Below are positions 25,047 to 35,601 of a stretch of 58,250 bases of DNA, in pieces. Position 1 is the first letter of the stretch, and every line of letters begins with the position of its first letter. The notes under the pieces are model-generated. The model was not told the DNA's origin. It searched no databases and was given only the letters and a program-made list of their open reading frames with translations. Source of the stretch: Elioraea tepidiphila DSM 17972 (GTDB lineage Bacteria; Pseudomonadota; Alphaproteobacteria; Acetobacterales; Acetobacteraceae); assembly GCF_000378465.1 (NCBI RefSeq), contig NZ_KB899927.1:47044-105293 (forward strand), read 5' to 3'. Position numbers and translations under genes: made by a program.

Positions 25047-26063
25047 GTGCGCGCGCTGATCCGCCTGGCCATTGCCATCCTTCTCGTCGGTGCCGTGGGC
25101 GGGGCGGCCTGGTGGTGGTTCGCGCGCCCGCCGCTCGTGCAGACGGCCGAGGTGGTGACGGGCCCCGCCGTCGAGGCGGTCTATGCCACCGGCACGGTGG
25201 AGCCGGTGATCTGGGCCCGCATCGGCCCGGTGGTGAAGGGGCGGCTGATGACGCTCGCCGCCGAGGAGGGCCAGCGCGTGCGCCCCGGCGATGTGCTCGC
25301 CCGGCTCGATGACACGGTGGCGCAGGCCCAGGTGCAGGAGGCCGAGGCGCGCGCCAGCTTCCTGCGCGAGGAGGCGGTCCGGCTGCGGGCGCTGGCCGCG
25401 CGCGAGATCGTCGCCCGCGCGGCACTCGACCGCGCCGAAAGCGAGGCGCGCGCGGCCGAGGCGATCGTCGAGGCGGCGCGCCGGCGGCTCGACGACTACG
25501 TGCTGCGCGCGCCGATGGGGGGCGTGGTGCTGCGCCGCGACGGCGAGATCGGCGAGGTGGTCGATACCTTGAACACCATCTTCGTGGTCGGCGAGAAGAG
25601 CCCGCTGCGCATCACCGCCGAGGTGGACGAGGAGGACATCACGCGGATCGCGCCCGGCCAGCGCGCGCTGGTGAAGGCCGATGCGTTCCCCGGCCGCCCG
25701 CTCGCCGGCACCCTCGCCGAGATCACGCCCAAGGGTGACCCGCGGCTGAAGGTGTATCGCGTGCGCATCGCGCTCCCCGCGGACACGCCGCTGCTGGTCG
25801 GCATGACGGTCGAGGCGAACATCATCATCCGCGAGGAGGCGCGCGCCGTGCTCGCGCCGGCGGCGAGCGTGCGGGACGGCGCGGTGTTCGTGCTCGACGG
25901 GACGGTCGTGCGCCGCGTGCCGGTCACGCTCGGCGTGCAGGGGCCGCAGCGCGTCGAGGTGCGGGAAGGGCTGGAGGCGGGGATGCGCGTGGTGGTCGAT
26001 CCGCCGGCCGCGCTCGCCGATGGCGCGCGCGTGCGCGTGCCGACCAACGCGGTGGCGCGCTAG
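25047..26063 (+). CDS. HlyD-type periplasmic adaptor of an ABC exporter
   Basis: A 338-residue membrane-fusion protein. One N-terminal membrane anchor (IRLAIAILLVGAVGGAAWWWF) precedes a lipoyl-like half motif (IGPVVKGRLMTLAAEEGQRVRPGDVLARLDD), a short helical hairpin (about 90-140), the second lipoyl half (LRAPMGGVVLRRDGEIGEVV), and a beta-barrel domain. The GTG start lacks a strong ribosome binding site. The permease gene starts directly after its stop, giving an adaptor-permease-ATPase operon like DevBCA or MacAB-type exporters. Cargo unknown. Confidence 0.9.
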   Translation: MRALIRLAIAILLVGAVGGAAWWWFARPPLVQTAEVVTGPAVEAVYATGTVEPVIWARIGPVVKGRLMTLAAEEGQRVRPGDVLARLDDTVAQAQVQEAEARASFLREEAVRLRALAAREIVARAALDRAESEARAAEAIVEAARRRLDDYVLRAPMGGVVLRRDGEIGEVVDTLNTIFVVGEKSPLRITAEVDEEDITRIAPGQRALVKADAFPGRPLAGTLAEITPKGDPRLKVYRVRIALPADTPLLVGMTVEANIIIREEARAVLAPAASVRDGAVFVLDGTVVRRVPVTLGVQGPQRVEVREGLEAGMRVVVDPPAALADGARVRVPTNAVAR

Positions 26064-27314
26064 ATGCCGCTCGCGCTCGACATCGCGCTCGGCCATCTCA
26101 AGCGCCGCAAGCGGCAGACCCTAGTGTCGGTGCTCGGGGTCGCGCTCGGCGTCGGGTTCTTCATCGGCATGACCTCACTGATGCGCGGGTTCCAGACCTA
26201 CTTCGTGCAGCAGGTGATCGACGTCGCGCCGCATGTGGTGATGAAGGACGAGTTCCGCCGCCCCGACCTCCAGCCGGTGGAGCTCGCCTTCGCCGGCGGG
26301 GCGGTGGAGGTGCGGGGTGTGAAGCCGCGCGACACCGTGCGCGGCATCCGGGAGGCCGGCGCCAAGCTCGCCGCGATCGAGGCGATGCCGGGCGTGGCGG
26401 TCGCGCCGATGCTGCGCGGACCGGCGCTGCTGCGCTACGGCGCGCGCGACACCTCGGTCTCGATCGGCGGGATCGACCCCGAGCGCGAGCGCCGCGTCAC
26501 CAACATCGAGAAGGACATGACCGAGGGACGGCTCGAGGATCTGCGCTCGACCGCGAACGGCGTGATCGTCGGCATCGGCGTGGCGCAGCGGCTCGGCGCC
26601 AAGGTCGGTGACACGGTGACAGCGATCTCGCCCGCCGGCGTCACGCAGCCCTTCCGCATCGTCGGCATCATCGCCACGGGCGTCACCGCAATCGACGCGA
26701 GCGAGGCCTATGTGCTGCTGCGCCTCGCCCAGGTGCTGCTGGACCGGCCGAACGTGATCAATTCGCTCCGGATTCGGCTCGATGACGTGCGCGAGGCCGA
26801 ACCGCTCGCGCGAAGGCTGGAATCCGTGTTCCGTTATCGTACCGAGTCGTGGGAGGAGAGCAACCGCAACATCCTCGGCCTGTTCGTGATCCAGAACGCG
26901 ATCATGTACAGCGTGGTCGGCGCGATCCTGCTGGTCGCGGCGTTCGGCATCTACAACATCATCTCGACCGTGGTGCACGAGAAGGCGCGCGACATCGCGA
27001 TCCTGAAATCGCTCGGGTTCCGCGCCGCCGACATCCAGCGGATCTTCGTGCTGGAAGGCGCGATCGTCGGCGTGGCCGGCGCGATCGCCGGCTGGGGTGT
27101 CGGGATCGGGCTGATCGAGGCGCTCGCGCAGGTGCGCTTCGATCAGGTCGGGCCGGTGATCCAGGGCCGCAGCGGGTTCCTGCTCGCGCGCGAGTGGTGG
27201 CCCTATCTTGCCGGTGCCGTGTTCGCGCTGGTCGCGGCGACGGTCGCGGCGTTCATACCCGCGCGCCGCGCCTCGCGGCTCAACCCGGTCGAGATCGTGC
27301 GGGGTGCGGCGTGA
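26064..27314 (+). CDS. ABC exporter permease (MacB/FtsX/DevC type)
   Basis: A 416-residue inner-membrane protein with the four-span MacB/FtsX arrangement: one N-terminal span (about 20-40), a large periplasmic domain (about 45-275), then three spans (IMYSVVGAILLVAAFGIYNI, IVGVAGAIAGWGVGIGLI, YLAGAVFALVAATVAAFIP). It ends with ARRASRLNPVEIVRGAA, the usual permease ending. The coupling segment EKARDIAILKSLGFRAADIQRIFVLEG is conserved. The ATPase gene overlaps it by four bases (GTGA). Confidence 0.92.
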   Translation: MPLALDIALGHLKRRKRQTLVSVLGVALGVGFFIGMTSLMRGFQTYFVQQVIDVAPHVVMKDEFRRPDLQPVELAFAGGAVEVRGVKPRDTVRGIREAGAKLAAIEAMPGVAVAPMLRGPALLRYGARDTSVSIGGIDPERERRVTNIEKDMTEGRLEDLRSTANGVIVGIGVAQRLGAKVGDTVTAISPAGVTQPFRIVGIIATGVTAIDASEAYVLLRLAQVLLDRPNVINSLRIRLDDVREAEPLARRLESVFRYRTESWEESNRNILGLFVIQNAIMYSVVGAILLVAAFGIYNIISTVVHEKARDIAILKSLGFRAADIQRIFVLEGAIVGVAGAIAGWGVGIGLIEALAQVRFDQVGPVIQGRSGFLLAREWWPYLAGAVFALVAATVAAFIPARRASRLNPVEIVRGAA

Positions 27315-28000
27315 GCACGATCCTGCGCGCCGAAGGCGTGACGCGCGTGCTGCCCGGACCGCAGCCGGTGACGCTGGTGCGCGACATCGACTTCGCGCTG
27401 TCGCCGGGCGAGTTCGTCGCCGTCACCGGCCCCTCGGGCTCGGGCAAGTCCTCGCTGCTCTACCTGCTCGGCCTGCTCGACCGGCCGACCGAGGGGCGCA
27501 TCTCGATCGAAGGCCGCGACACTGCGGCGATGAGCGAGAACGAGCTCGCCGCCACGCGGCTCGCGCGGCTCGGCTTCGTGTTCCAGTTCCACTTCCTGCT
27601 GCCCGAGTTCACCACCCTCGACAACCTGCTGATCCCGATGCGGCGGCTCGGGCGCTGGGACGAGGCGGAGCGCGAGGATCGCGCGCGCGCGCTGCTCGCC
27701 TCGCTCGGCATGGACGAGGCCGCGGGGAAGCTGCCGGAGCAGCTTTCGGGCGGGATGCGCCAGCGCGCGGCCATTGCCCGGGCGCTCGCCAACGATCCCG
27801 CGCTGCTGCTGGCCGATGAGCCGACCGGCAACCTCGACACCCGCAACGCGCGCACCGTGTTCGACATCTTCGAGCGCCTGGTCGCGGATGAGCATCGCAG
27901 CGTGATCGTGGTCACGCATGACCAGGAGCAGGCCGCGCGTGCGCCGCGCCAGGTGCGGCTGGTGGACGGACGGATCGTGCATGACAGCGCGCGCGACTGA
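27311..28000 (+). CDS. ABC exporter ATP-binding protein (LolD/MacB-ATPase type)
   Basis: A 229-residue ATPase. Walker A GPSGSGKSS is near residue 40, Q-loop VFQFHFLLPEFTTLDN near 92, signature LSGGMRQR near 143, Walker B LLLADEPTGNLD near 166 and H-loop VVTHDQEQA near 201. The LPEFT(A/T)LDN and ADEPTGNLD forms are typical of LolD/MacB/FtsE-type ATPases. Start GTG overlaps the permease stop. Confidence 0.93.
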   Translation: MSTILRAEGVTRVLPGPQPVTLVRDIDFALSPGEFVAVTGPSGSGKSSLLYLLGLLDRPTEGRISIEGRDTAAMSENELAATRLARLGFVFQFHFLLPEFTTLDNLLIPMRRLGRWDEAEREDRARALLASLGMDEAAGKLPEQLSGGMRQRAAIARALANDPALLLADEPTGNLDTRNARTVFDIFERLVADEHRSVIVVTHDQEQAARAPRQVRLVDGRIVHDSARD

Positions 28001-28075
28001 CCGGCCCCTTGCGCAAAGCGTCCGGCGCCGGCATCTCCGCCCCATGGGCGACGGGGCGATGCGCGGGGCCGGGCG

Positions 28076-28876
28076 GTGAGGGCGGAGACGCCCTTCGTCG
28101 CGCTCGACCGCGTCAGCCTGACCTATGGCGGCGAGGGCGGCGGCACGCTTGCGGTCGAGGGGCTCGATCTGGCGATCTCCCGAGGCGAGTTCGCCGCCGT
28201 GGTCGGCCCGTCCGGCTGCGGCAAGTCCACCCTGATGAAGCTGGTGACGGGGCTTGCCCCGGCGAGCGCGGGTTCGGTCGCGGTCGGCGGTCAGCGCGTC
28301 GCGGGGCCGCTGAAGATCGTCGGCATGGCGTTCCAGAACCCGACCCTGCTGCCCTGGCGCACCACGCTCGACAACGTGCTGCTGCCGCTCGAGATCGTCG
28401 AGCCGCACCGCGCGGCGTTCCGCCGCGAGCGCGCGCGCCATGTCGAGCGGGCGCGTGCGCTGCTCGCGACCGTCGGGCTCGCCGGCTTCGAGGGGAAGTA
28501 TCCGTGGCAGCTCTCGGGCGGGATGCAGCAGCGCGCGAGCCTCTGCCGGGCGCTGATCCACGAGCCCGAGCTCTTGATGCTGGACGAGCCCTTCGCCGCC
28601 CTCGACGCCTTCACGCGCGAGGAGCTCTGGGGCGTGTTGCAGGACCTCTGGCTCGTGCGGCGTTTCACCTGCATCCTGGTCACGCATGATCTGCGCGAGG
28701 CGGTGTATCTGGCCGACACGGTGCATGTGATGAGCGCGCGGCCGGGCCGCATCATCGCCACGCGCGCGATCGATCTGCCCCGCCCGCGCACGCTCGAGGG
28801 CAGTTTCGAGCCGCATTTCGTCGATCTGGTGCACGGATTGCGCGACCGCATCGCGGCGGCGCGTGCGGAGGCCTGA
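28076..28876 (+). CDS. ABC ATP-binding protein of the nitrate/sulfonate/taurine (NitT/TauT) family
   Basis: A 266-residue ATPase with Walker A GPSGCGKST, the family-specific MAFQNPTLLPWRTTLDNVLLPLEI, signature LSGGMQQRASLCRAL, Walker B LLMLDEPFAALDAFTREELW and H-loop LVTHDLREAVYLAD. The combination is typical of SsuB/TauB/ThiZ-like importers. No permease or binding-protein gene of that type lies nearby, so its partners must be elsewhere or it is an orphan. It overlaps the creatininase-like gene by one base and is probably cotranscribed with it. Confidence 0.9.
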   Translation: MRAETPFVALDRVSLTYGGEGGGTLAVEGLDLAISRGEFAAVVGPSGCGKSTLMKLVTGLAPASAGSVAVGGQRVAGPLKIVGMAFQNPTLLPWRTTLDNVLLPLEIVEPHRAAFRRERARHVERARALLATVGLAGFEGKYPWQLSGGMQQRASLCRALIHEPELLMLDEPFAALDAFTREELWGVLQDLWLVRRFTCILVTHDLREAVYLADTVHVMSARPGRIIATRAIDLPRPRTLEGSFEPHFVDLVHGLRDRIAAARAEA

Positions 28877-29679
28877 TGCCCGCGCGGTTCTGGCACGATC
28901 TCGCCTGGCCCGAGTTCGCGGCACTCGATGCCGCGCGCGCGGTCGCGCTGCTGCCGATCGCCGCGACCGAGCAGCACGGCCCGCACCTGACGGTGAGCGT
29001 GGACACGACGATCAACGAGGGCGTGGTGCGCGCGGCGATGGCGCTGATCCCGGACGAGGTGACGCTGCTGGTGCTGCCGACCCAGGCGATCGGCGTCTCG
29101 GTCGAGCACGGGCGCTTCCCGGGCAGCCTGACCGTGTCGCCCGAGACGGCGATCGCGGCCTGGACGGAGATCGGCGCCTCGGTGGCGCGCGCCGGCATCC
29201 GGCGCCTGCTGCTGCTGAACAGCCATGGCGGCCAGCCGCAGGCCGCGGAGATCGTCTGCCGGCGGCTGCGCATCGCGCACCGGATGTTCGCCGCCACCGC
29301 GATGTGGGACCGGATCACGCCGCTCGCCGACCTGATTGCGGCGGACGAGCGGCGTTTCGGCATCCATGCGGGCCAGATGGAGACCGCGCTGATGCTCGCC
29401 CTCGCGCCGGAGCGCGTGCGCGCGGAGAAGCTGCGCGACTTCGCGAACGCCACCGCCGGCTGGGACGGCAACGCGCAGCTTCGCGCGGGCGGCGCGGTCG
29501 CGTTCGGCTGGCAGGCGCAGGACCTCAACCCCTCGGGCGCGGTCGGCAACGCCGCCGCCGCGACCGTCGGGCTCGGCGCGGCGGTGCTGGCGCGCGCGGC
29601 CGAGGCGGTCGCGCGGCTGGTGGGCGAGATCGCCGCGGTCGATGTCGAGACCTGGCTGACGGAGGCCCCGCGTGACTGA
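28876..29679 (+). CDS. Creatininase-family amidohydrolase
   Basis: A 267-residue metalloenzyme of the creatininase/MftE/ArfB family. Metal-site motifs are seen in order: IAATEQHGPHL near residue 31, NSHGGQ near 115 and HAGQMETALML near 155, where HAGExET is more usual. Members cleave amide bonds in creatinine, formamidopyrimidines or modified peptides. Context with a flavoenzyme and an importer ATPase suggests breakdown of an imported compound, unidentified. Confidence 0.88.
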   Translation: MPARFWHDLAWPEFAALDAARAVALLPIAATEQHGPHLTVSVDTTINEGVVRAAMALIPDEVTLLVLPTQAIGVSVEHGRFPGSLTVSPETAIAAWTEIGASVARAGIRRLLLLNSHGGQPQAAEIVCRRLRIAHRMFAATAMWDRITPLADLIAADERRFGIHAGQMETALMLALAPERVRAEKLRDFANATAGWDGNAQLRAGGAVAFGWQAQDLNPSGAVGNAAAATVGLGAAVLARAAEAVARLVGEIAAVDVETWLTEAPRD

Positions 29680-31048
29680 TCTCGCCCCGTTCCTCGCCGC
29701 GATCGAGGGCGTCCCCGTCGAGACTGACCGCGCGCTCGTGCGCCAGAAGAGCCGCGACTTCTTCTGGTACTCGCCGGTGCTGAAGCGGCAGTTGAACCGC
29801 GTGACCGCCGACGCCGTGGTCACACCGCGCGACGAGGCCGAGGTCGCGCGCGTGCTCGCCGCCGCGGTGCGCCATCGCGTGAACGTCACGCCGCGCGGTG
29901 CCGGCACCGGCAACTACGGCCAGGCCATGCCGATCCGCGGCGGCATCGTGCTCGACCTTTCGGCGCTCGACCGTGTGGTCTGGACACGGCCGGATGCCGT
30001 GCGTGCGCAGTGCGGGGCGAAGCTGATCGACATCGATGCGCACACGCGTGCCTCTGTCGGCGGCGAGCTGCGCTTCCACCCCTCGACGAAGCGCACCGCG
30101 ACGCTCGGCGGCTTCATCGCCGGCGGCTCGTCGGGCATCGGCTCCTGCACCTGGGGCATCCTGCGCGAGCCGGGCAACATCCTCGGGCTGCGCCTCCTGA
30201 CGATGGAGCAGACGCCCCGCGCGATCGAGCTGCGCGGCCTCGACATCCAGAAGGCGAACCACGCCTATGGCACGAACGGCGTGATCACCGAGGTCGAGAT
30301 GCCGCTCGCCCCCGCGTGGGAGTGGGTGGACGTGGTGGCGGCCTTCCCGACGCTGATGGACGCCGCCCGCTTCGCCGACGGCTTCACGCGCCAGGACGGG
30401 ATCGCGAAGAAGCTTGTGTGCGTGCTCGCGGCCGGGATCGCGCAGGCGCATTTCCGTGCGCTCGCGCCCGTGCTGCCGGCGGGGCGGGCGATTGCGCTCC
30501 TGATGGTCGCGGCCCCCTTCCTGGAGTTCCTGCCCGCGCTGCTCGCCCCGCATGGCGGCACGGAGGTGCACCGGCAGCGGAGCGATGCGGCCGAGGTGCC
30601 GCTCTACGAGTATTCCTGGAACCACACCACCTTGCAGGTGCTGAAGACCGACAAGTCGGTGACCTATCTGCAGACGCTGTTCCCGCCGCCCGTGCATCTC
30701 GCCAAGGTGGCGGAGATGGAGGCGGCGTTCGGCGACGAGGTGCCGATCCATCTGGAGTTCGTGAAGTTCGGCGGCGAGGTGGCCTGCTTCGGCTTGCAGC
30801 TCGTGCGCTTCACCACCGAGGCGCGGCTCGCCGCGATCATCGCTGCGCACGAGGCGGCCGGCTGCCCGATCTTCAACCCCCACGCCTTCACGCTGGAGGA
30901 GGGGGGCATGAAGAAGGTCGATCACGACCAGTTGGCGTTCAAGCGCGAGGCGGACCCGCTGGGGCTGCTCAACCCCGGCAAGATGCTCGCCTGGGAGAAC
31001 CCGGACTGGCGGCCCTCGCAGTCTCGGCACCTCTACGAGACGGCATAG
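29672..31048 (+). CDS. FAD-binding oxidoreductase (GlcD/VAO type)
   Basis: A 458-residue flavoenzyme. The FAD-binding PCMH domain is at about 40-220: [63 protein letters not shown]. The C-terminal VAO domain ends in [13 protein letters not shown]. It likely oxidises a 2-hydroxy acid. The GTG start overlaps the creatininase-family gene by eight bases (GTGACTGA), so the two are coupled. Confidence 0.9.
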   Translation: MTDLAPFLAAIEGVPVETDRALVRQKSRDFFWYSPVLKRQLNRVTADAVVTPRDEAEVARVLAAAVRHRVNVTPRGAGTGNYGQAMPIRGGIVLDLSALDRVVWTRPDAVRAQCGAKLIDIDAHTRASVGGELRFHPSTKRTATLGGFIAGGSSGIGSCTWGILREPGNILGLRLLTMEQTPRAIELRGLDIQKANHAYGTNGVITEVEMPLAPAWEWVDVVAAFPTLMDAARFADGFTRQDGIAKKLVCVLAAGIAQAHFRALAPVLPAGRAIALLMVAAPFLEFLPALLAPHGGTEVHRQRSDAAEVPLYEYSWNHTTLQVLKTDKSVTYLQTLFPPPVHLAKVAEMEAAFGDEVPIHLEFVKFGGEVACFGLQLVRFTTEARLAAIIAAHEAAGCPIFNPHAFTLEEGGMKKVDHDQLAFKREADPLGLLNPGKMLAWENPDWRPSQSRHLYETA

Positions 31049-31139
31049 GACCGTCCCGGACAGCGCGGTTGCCCTTTCGTTCGGCCCCGCGCTAGAACCC
31101 CGCCAACCCCCGACACCCCCCGTTCCGAAGGCCGAGCCC

Positions 31140-32822
<1,683 letters not shown>

Positions 32823-32834
32823 CAGGCGGTACCG

Positions 32835-33743
32835 TCACACGGGGTCCCAGGAGAACACGTCGCCGCTGCGCTCCAGCGCGTAGAAATGCGCGCGCAGCGC
32901 CGGCATCGCATGCTCGGCGATCGTCTCCGGCGTCCAGCCCCCGTCGCGATGCACCGTGCGCAGCGGCCGGTTCTGGCTGAACAGGATCAGCTCGTTCTGG
33001 CGCATCCCGAAGATCTGGCCCGTCACATCCTTCGCCGCATCCGAGGCGAGAAAGACCGCGAGCGGGGCGATTGTCTCCGGCGTCATCTTCTGCAGCTTCG
33101 CGACGCGCGCCTGCTGCTCGGGCGTGTCGGTCGGGATCGAGCCGATCATGCGGCTCCAGGCGAAGGGGCTGATGCAGTTTGAGCGCACGCCGAACCGTTC
33201 CATGTCGAGCGCGATCGACTTCGAGAGCGCCGCGATGCCGAGCTTGGCGGCCGCATAGTTCGCCTGGCCGACATTGCCGATGAGCCCCGAGGTCGAGGTC
33301 ATGTGCACGAACGCGCCCGCGCCCTGCTCGCGGAACAGCGGCGCGGCCGCGCGGCTGACGAAGAAGCTGCCGTTCAGGTGCACGCCGATCACCGCGAGCC
33401 AGTCCTCGACCGACATCTTGTGGAAGATCGCATCGCGCAGGATCCCGGCATTGTTGACGACGATGTCGAGCCGGCCGAACGCCTCGGTCGCGCGCGCGAC
33501 GATGCGCTGGGCGCTGTCCCACTCGGCCACGCTGTCGGTGTTCAGCACCGCGCGCCCGCCGGCCTCCGTGATGGCCTTGACGGTCTCCGCGCCGGGGCCC
33601 TCGTCGCTGCCGGTGCCGGCGACCGAGGCGCCGACGTCGTTCACCACCACCGACGCCCCGGCCTTGGCCATCGCGAGCGCGACGGCTCGGCCGATGCCGC
33701 GTCCCGCGCCGGTGACGATCGCGACCTTGCCCGACAACATCAT
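32835..33743 (-). CDS. SDR-family oxidoreductase with C-terminal extension (3-hydroxyacyl-CoA dehydrogenase-like)
   Basis: A 302-residue short-chain dehydrogenase. TGAGRGIG near residue 12, NNAGILRD near 101, serine in MTSTSGLIGN near 150 and YAAAK near 165 form the cofactor and catalytic set. The NDVGASVAGTGSDEGPGAETVKAI segment and the ~50-residue extension resemble the dehydrogenase part of multifunctional enzyme type 2 of beta-oxidation. It lies downstream of the Ugp-type importer on the same strand and may act on its substrate; substrate unknown. Confidence 0.87.
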   Translation of the reverse strand: MMLSGKVAIVTGAGRGIGRAVALAMAKAGASVVVNDVGASVAGTGSDEGPGAETVKAITEAGGRAVLNTDSVAEWDSAQRIVARATEAFGRLDIVVNNAGILRDAIFHKMSVEDWLAVIGVHLNGSFFVSRAAAPLFREQGAGAFVHMTSTSGLIGNVGQANYAAAKLGIAALSKSIALDMERFGVRSNCISPFAWSRMIGSIPTDTPEQQARVAKLQKMTPETIAPLAVFLASDAAKDVTGQIFGMRQNELILFSQNRPLRTVHRDGGWTPETIAEHAMPALRAHFYALERSGDVFSWDPV

Positions 33744-33818
33744 GCGCGCGTTCCTCCGTGGTCCTGTCTCGCTTGGCGGTTGTAGAGCCGGCGGGGCAGG
33801 CGGGGAAGCCCGGCGGGG

Positions 33819-34679
33819 CTACTTGATCCCGGCGCGCATGAAGGACTGCACGAACTGGCGCTGGAACAGCAGGAAGCCGAGCAGCAGGGGGGCGGAGGTC
33901 ATCAGCGTCGCGGCACTGATGATCGCCCAGTCGATGCCCTGATCCAGGGTGGCGAACACCGCGAGCCCGACGGTCAGCGGCCGGGTCTCGACCGAGTTGG
34001 TGATCACGAGCGGCCAGAGGAAGTTGTTCCAGTGGAAAGAGACCGAGACGAGCCCGTAGGCGAGGTAGGTCGGCTTCGCGAGCGGCACATAGACGCGCAG
34101 CAGGATCGCCATCGTACCGCAGCCCTCGACGCGTGCGGCCTCCTCGAGTTCGAGCGGCACCTGCTTGAAGGTCTGGCGCAGCAGGAAGATGCCGAAGGCC
34201 GAGGCCATGTAGGGCAGGCCGATCGCGAGGATGGTGTCGACCAGGCCGAGCGCGCTCATCGTCCGGTAGTTCTCGACCAGCAGCACGTCGGGCGTGATCA
34301 TCAGCTGAACGAGCACGAGCGCGAACAGGATGCCCGCGCCCGGGAAGTCGGCGCGCGCGAACACGAAGGCGGCGAGGGTGCACAGCACGAACTGCGCGAC
34401 CAGGATCATGGTCACGAGGAGGAAGGTGTTGAGGAAGTAGCGCGCGAAGGGCGCCGAGACCCAGGCGGTGGCGAAGTTCTCGAGCGTCAGCGGCGCGAAC
34501 AGGTCGAAGGTGGTGGCGTAGCCGGTAGGGTGGATCGCCGCCCAGACCGCGTAGAGCAGCGGTGCGATCCAGACGATGCCGAACAGCCAGGCCGCCGCGG
34601 TCTCGATCCAGACCCAGAGGTCGAAGCGCGGGAGCGGCGCCGTTTCGGTCGCGGCCGCTGTGATCGCGGTGCCGCTCAT
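33819..34679 (-). CDS. ABC transporter permease (UgpE/MalG type)
   Basis: A 286-residue membrane protein with six predicted spans. The EAA loop is ELEEAARVEGCGTMAILLRVYVPL (about 190-213). The motif LRQTFKQVPLELEEAARVEGC and the ending QRQFVQSFMRAGIK are typical of UgpE. The start overlaps the stop of the companion permease (ATGA), so the two are translated together. Confidence 0.92.
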   Translation of the reverse strand: MSGTAITAAATETAPLPRFDLWVWIETAAAWLFGIVWIAPLLYAVWAAIHPTGYATTFDLFAPLTLENFATAWVSAPFARYFLNTFLLVTMILVAQFVLCTLAAFVFARADFPGAGILFALVLVQLMITPDVLLVENYRTMSALGLVDTILAIGLPYMASAFGIFLLRQTFKQVPLELEEAARVEGCGTMAILLRVYVPLAKPTYLAYGLVSVSFHWNNFLWPLVITNSVETRPLTVGLAVFATLDQGIDWAIISAATLMTSAPLLLGFLLFQRQFVQSFMRAGIK

Positions 34680-35551
34680 CGGTAGTGCACCCGCCGTTCG
34701 AGCACGAGGAACTGGAACGCCGCCGTCGCGGCCAGGATCGCGAGCAGGATCATGGTCAGCGCCGACGCGGAGGCGGTGTCCCAGAACCGGAAGCCGAGCT
34801 CGTAGATGTAGGTCAGCAGCAGCGCGGTCGCGTTGTCCGGCCCGCCGCGTGTCATGACGATGATGTGGTCGACGAGGCGGAAGGCGTTGATCACCGCGTT
34901 GACCAGGATGAACAGCGTGGTCGGTCCCAGCAGCGGCACGGTGACGCGCCAGAACACCCTGGCGCGCGAAGCCCCCTCGATCGCCGCGGCCTCGTAGAGC
35001 GAGGGCGGGATCGCCTGCAAGGCGGCGAGGTAGAAGATCATGAAGAAGCCGGCTTCCTTCCACACCGCGACCGCGATCATCGCGCCGAGCGCGGTCTCGC
35101 GCGAGCCGATCCAGTTGGTCGGACCCCAGCCGAACAGGGCGGCCGTCACGCGATCGAGCAGGCCGTAATCGGGCGTGTAGAAGAACAACCAGAGATTGGC
35201 GACCGCGATCATCGGCAGCACGGTCGGCGTGAAATAGGCCATGCGCAGCGCCGTGCGGCCGGCGATCCGGCTGTTCACCCAGAGCGCCATGGCGAGCGCG
35301 ATCGCGATGGAGAGCGGAATGGTCGCGAGGGCGTAGATGGCGTTGTTCCAGAGCGCCTGGAGAAACACCGGATCCTCGAACAGGTAGGTGTAGTTCTCGA
35401 ACCCGACCCAGCGGGCGGGGCGGCTGCCGCGCGGGGTGGAGAACAGCGAGTGCCAGAAGGTCGCGACGGCCGGGTAGTGCGTGAAGCCGAACAGCAGCAC
35501 GAGGGCCGGCGTCAGCATCAGCCAGGCATGGATGGTGGTGCGTCGCGGCAT
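34676..35551 (-). CDS. ABC transporter permease (UgpA/MalF type)
   Basis: A 291-residue membrane protein with six predicted spans and the EAA loop SLYEAAAIEGASRARVFWRVTVPL (about 190-213). It pairs with the next permease by ATGA overlap and follows the binding-protein genes. The ATG at 35551 was chosen because the frame upstream reads into the binding-protein gap with no family similarity. Confidence 0.92.
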   Translation of the reverse strand: MPRRTTIHAWLMLTPALVLLFGFTHYPAVATFWHSLFSTPRGSRPARWVGFENYTYLFEDPVFLQALWNNAIYALATIPLSIAIALAMALWVNSRIAGRTALRMAYFTPTVLPMIAVANLWLFFYTPDYGLLDRVTAALFGWGPTNWIGSRETALGAMIAVAVWKEAGFFMIFYLAALQAIPPSLYEAAAIEGASRARVFWRVTVPLLGPTTLFILVNAVINAFRLVDHIIVMTRGGPDNATALLLTYIYELGFRFWDTASASALTMILLAILAATAAFQFLVLERRVHYR

Positions 35552-35601
35552 CGTCTCGTATGCGGAATAAGGGGCGCGACCAGCGCCGCGCCCCGGGGTT
35601 C

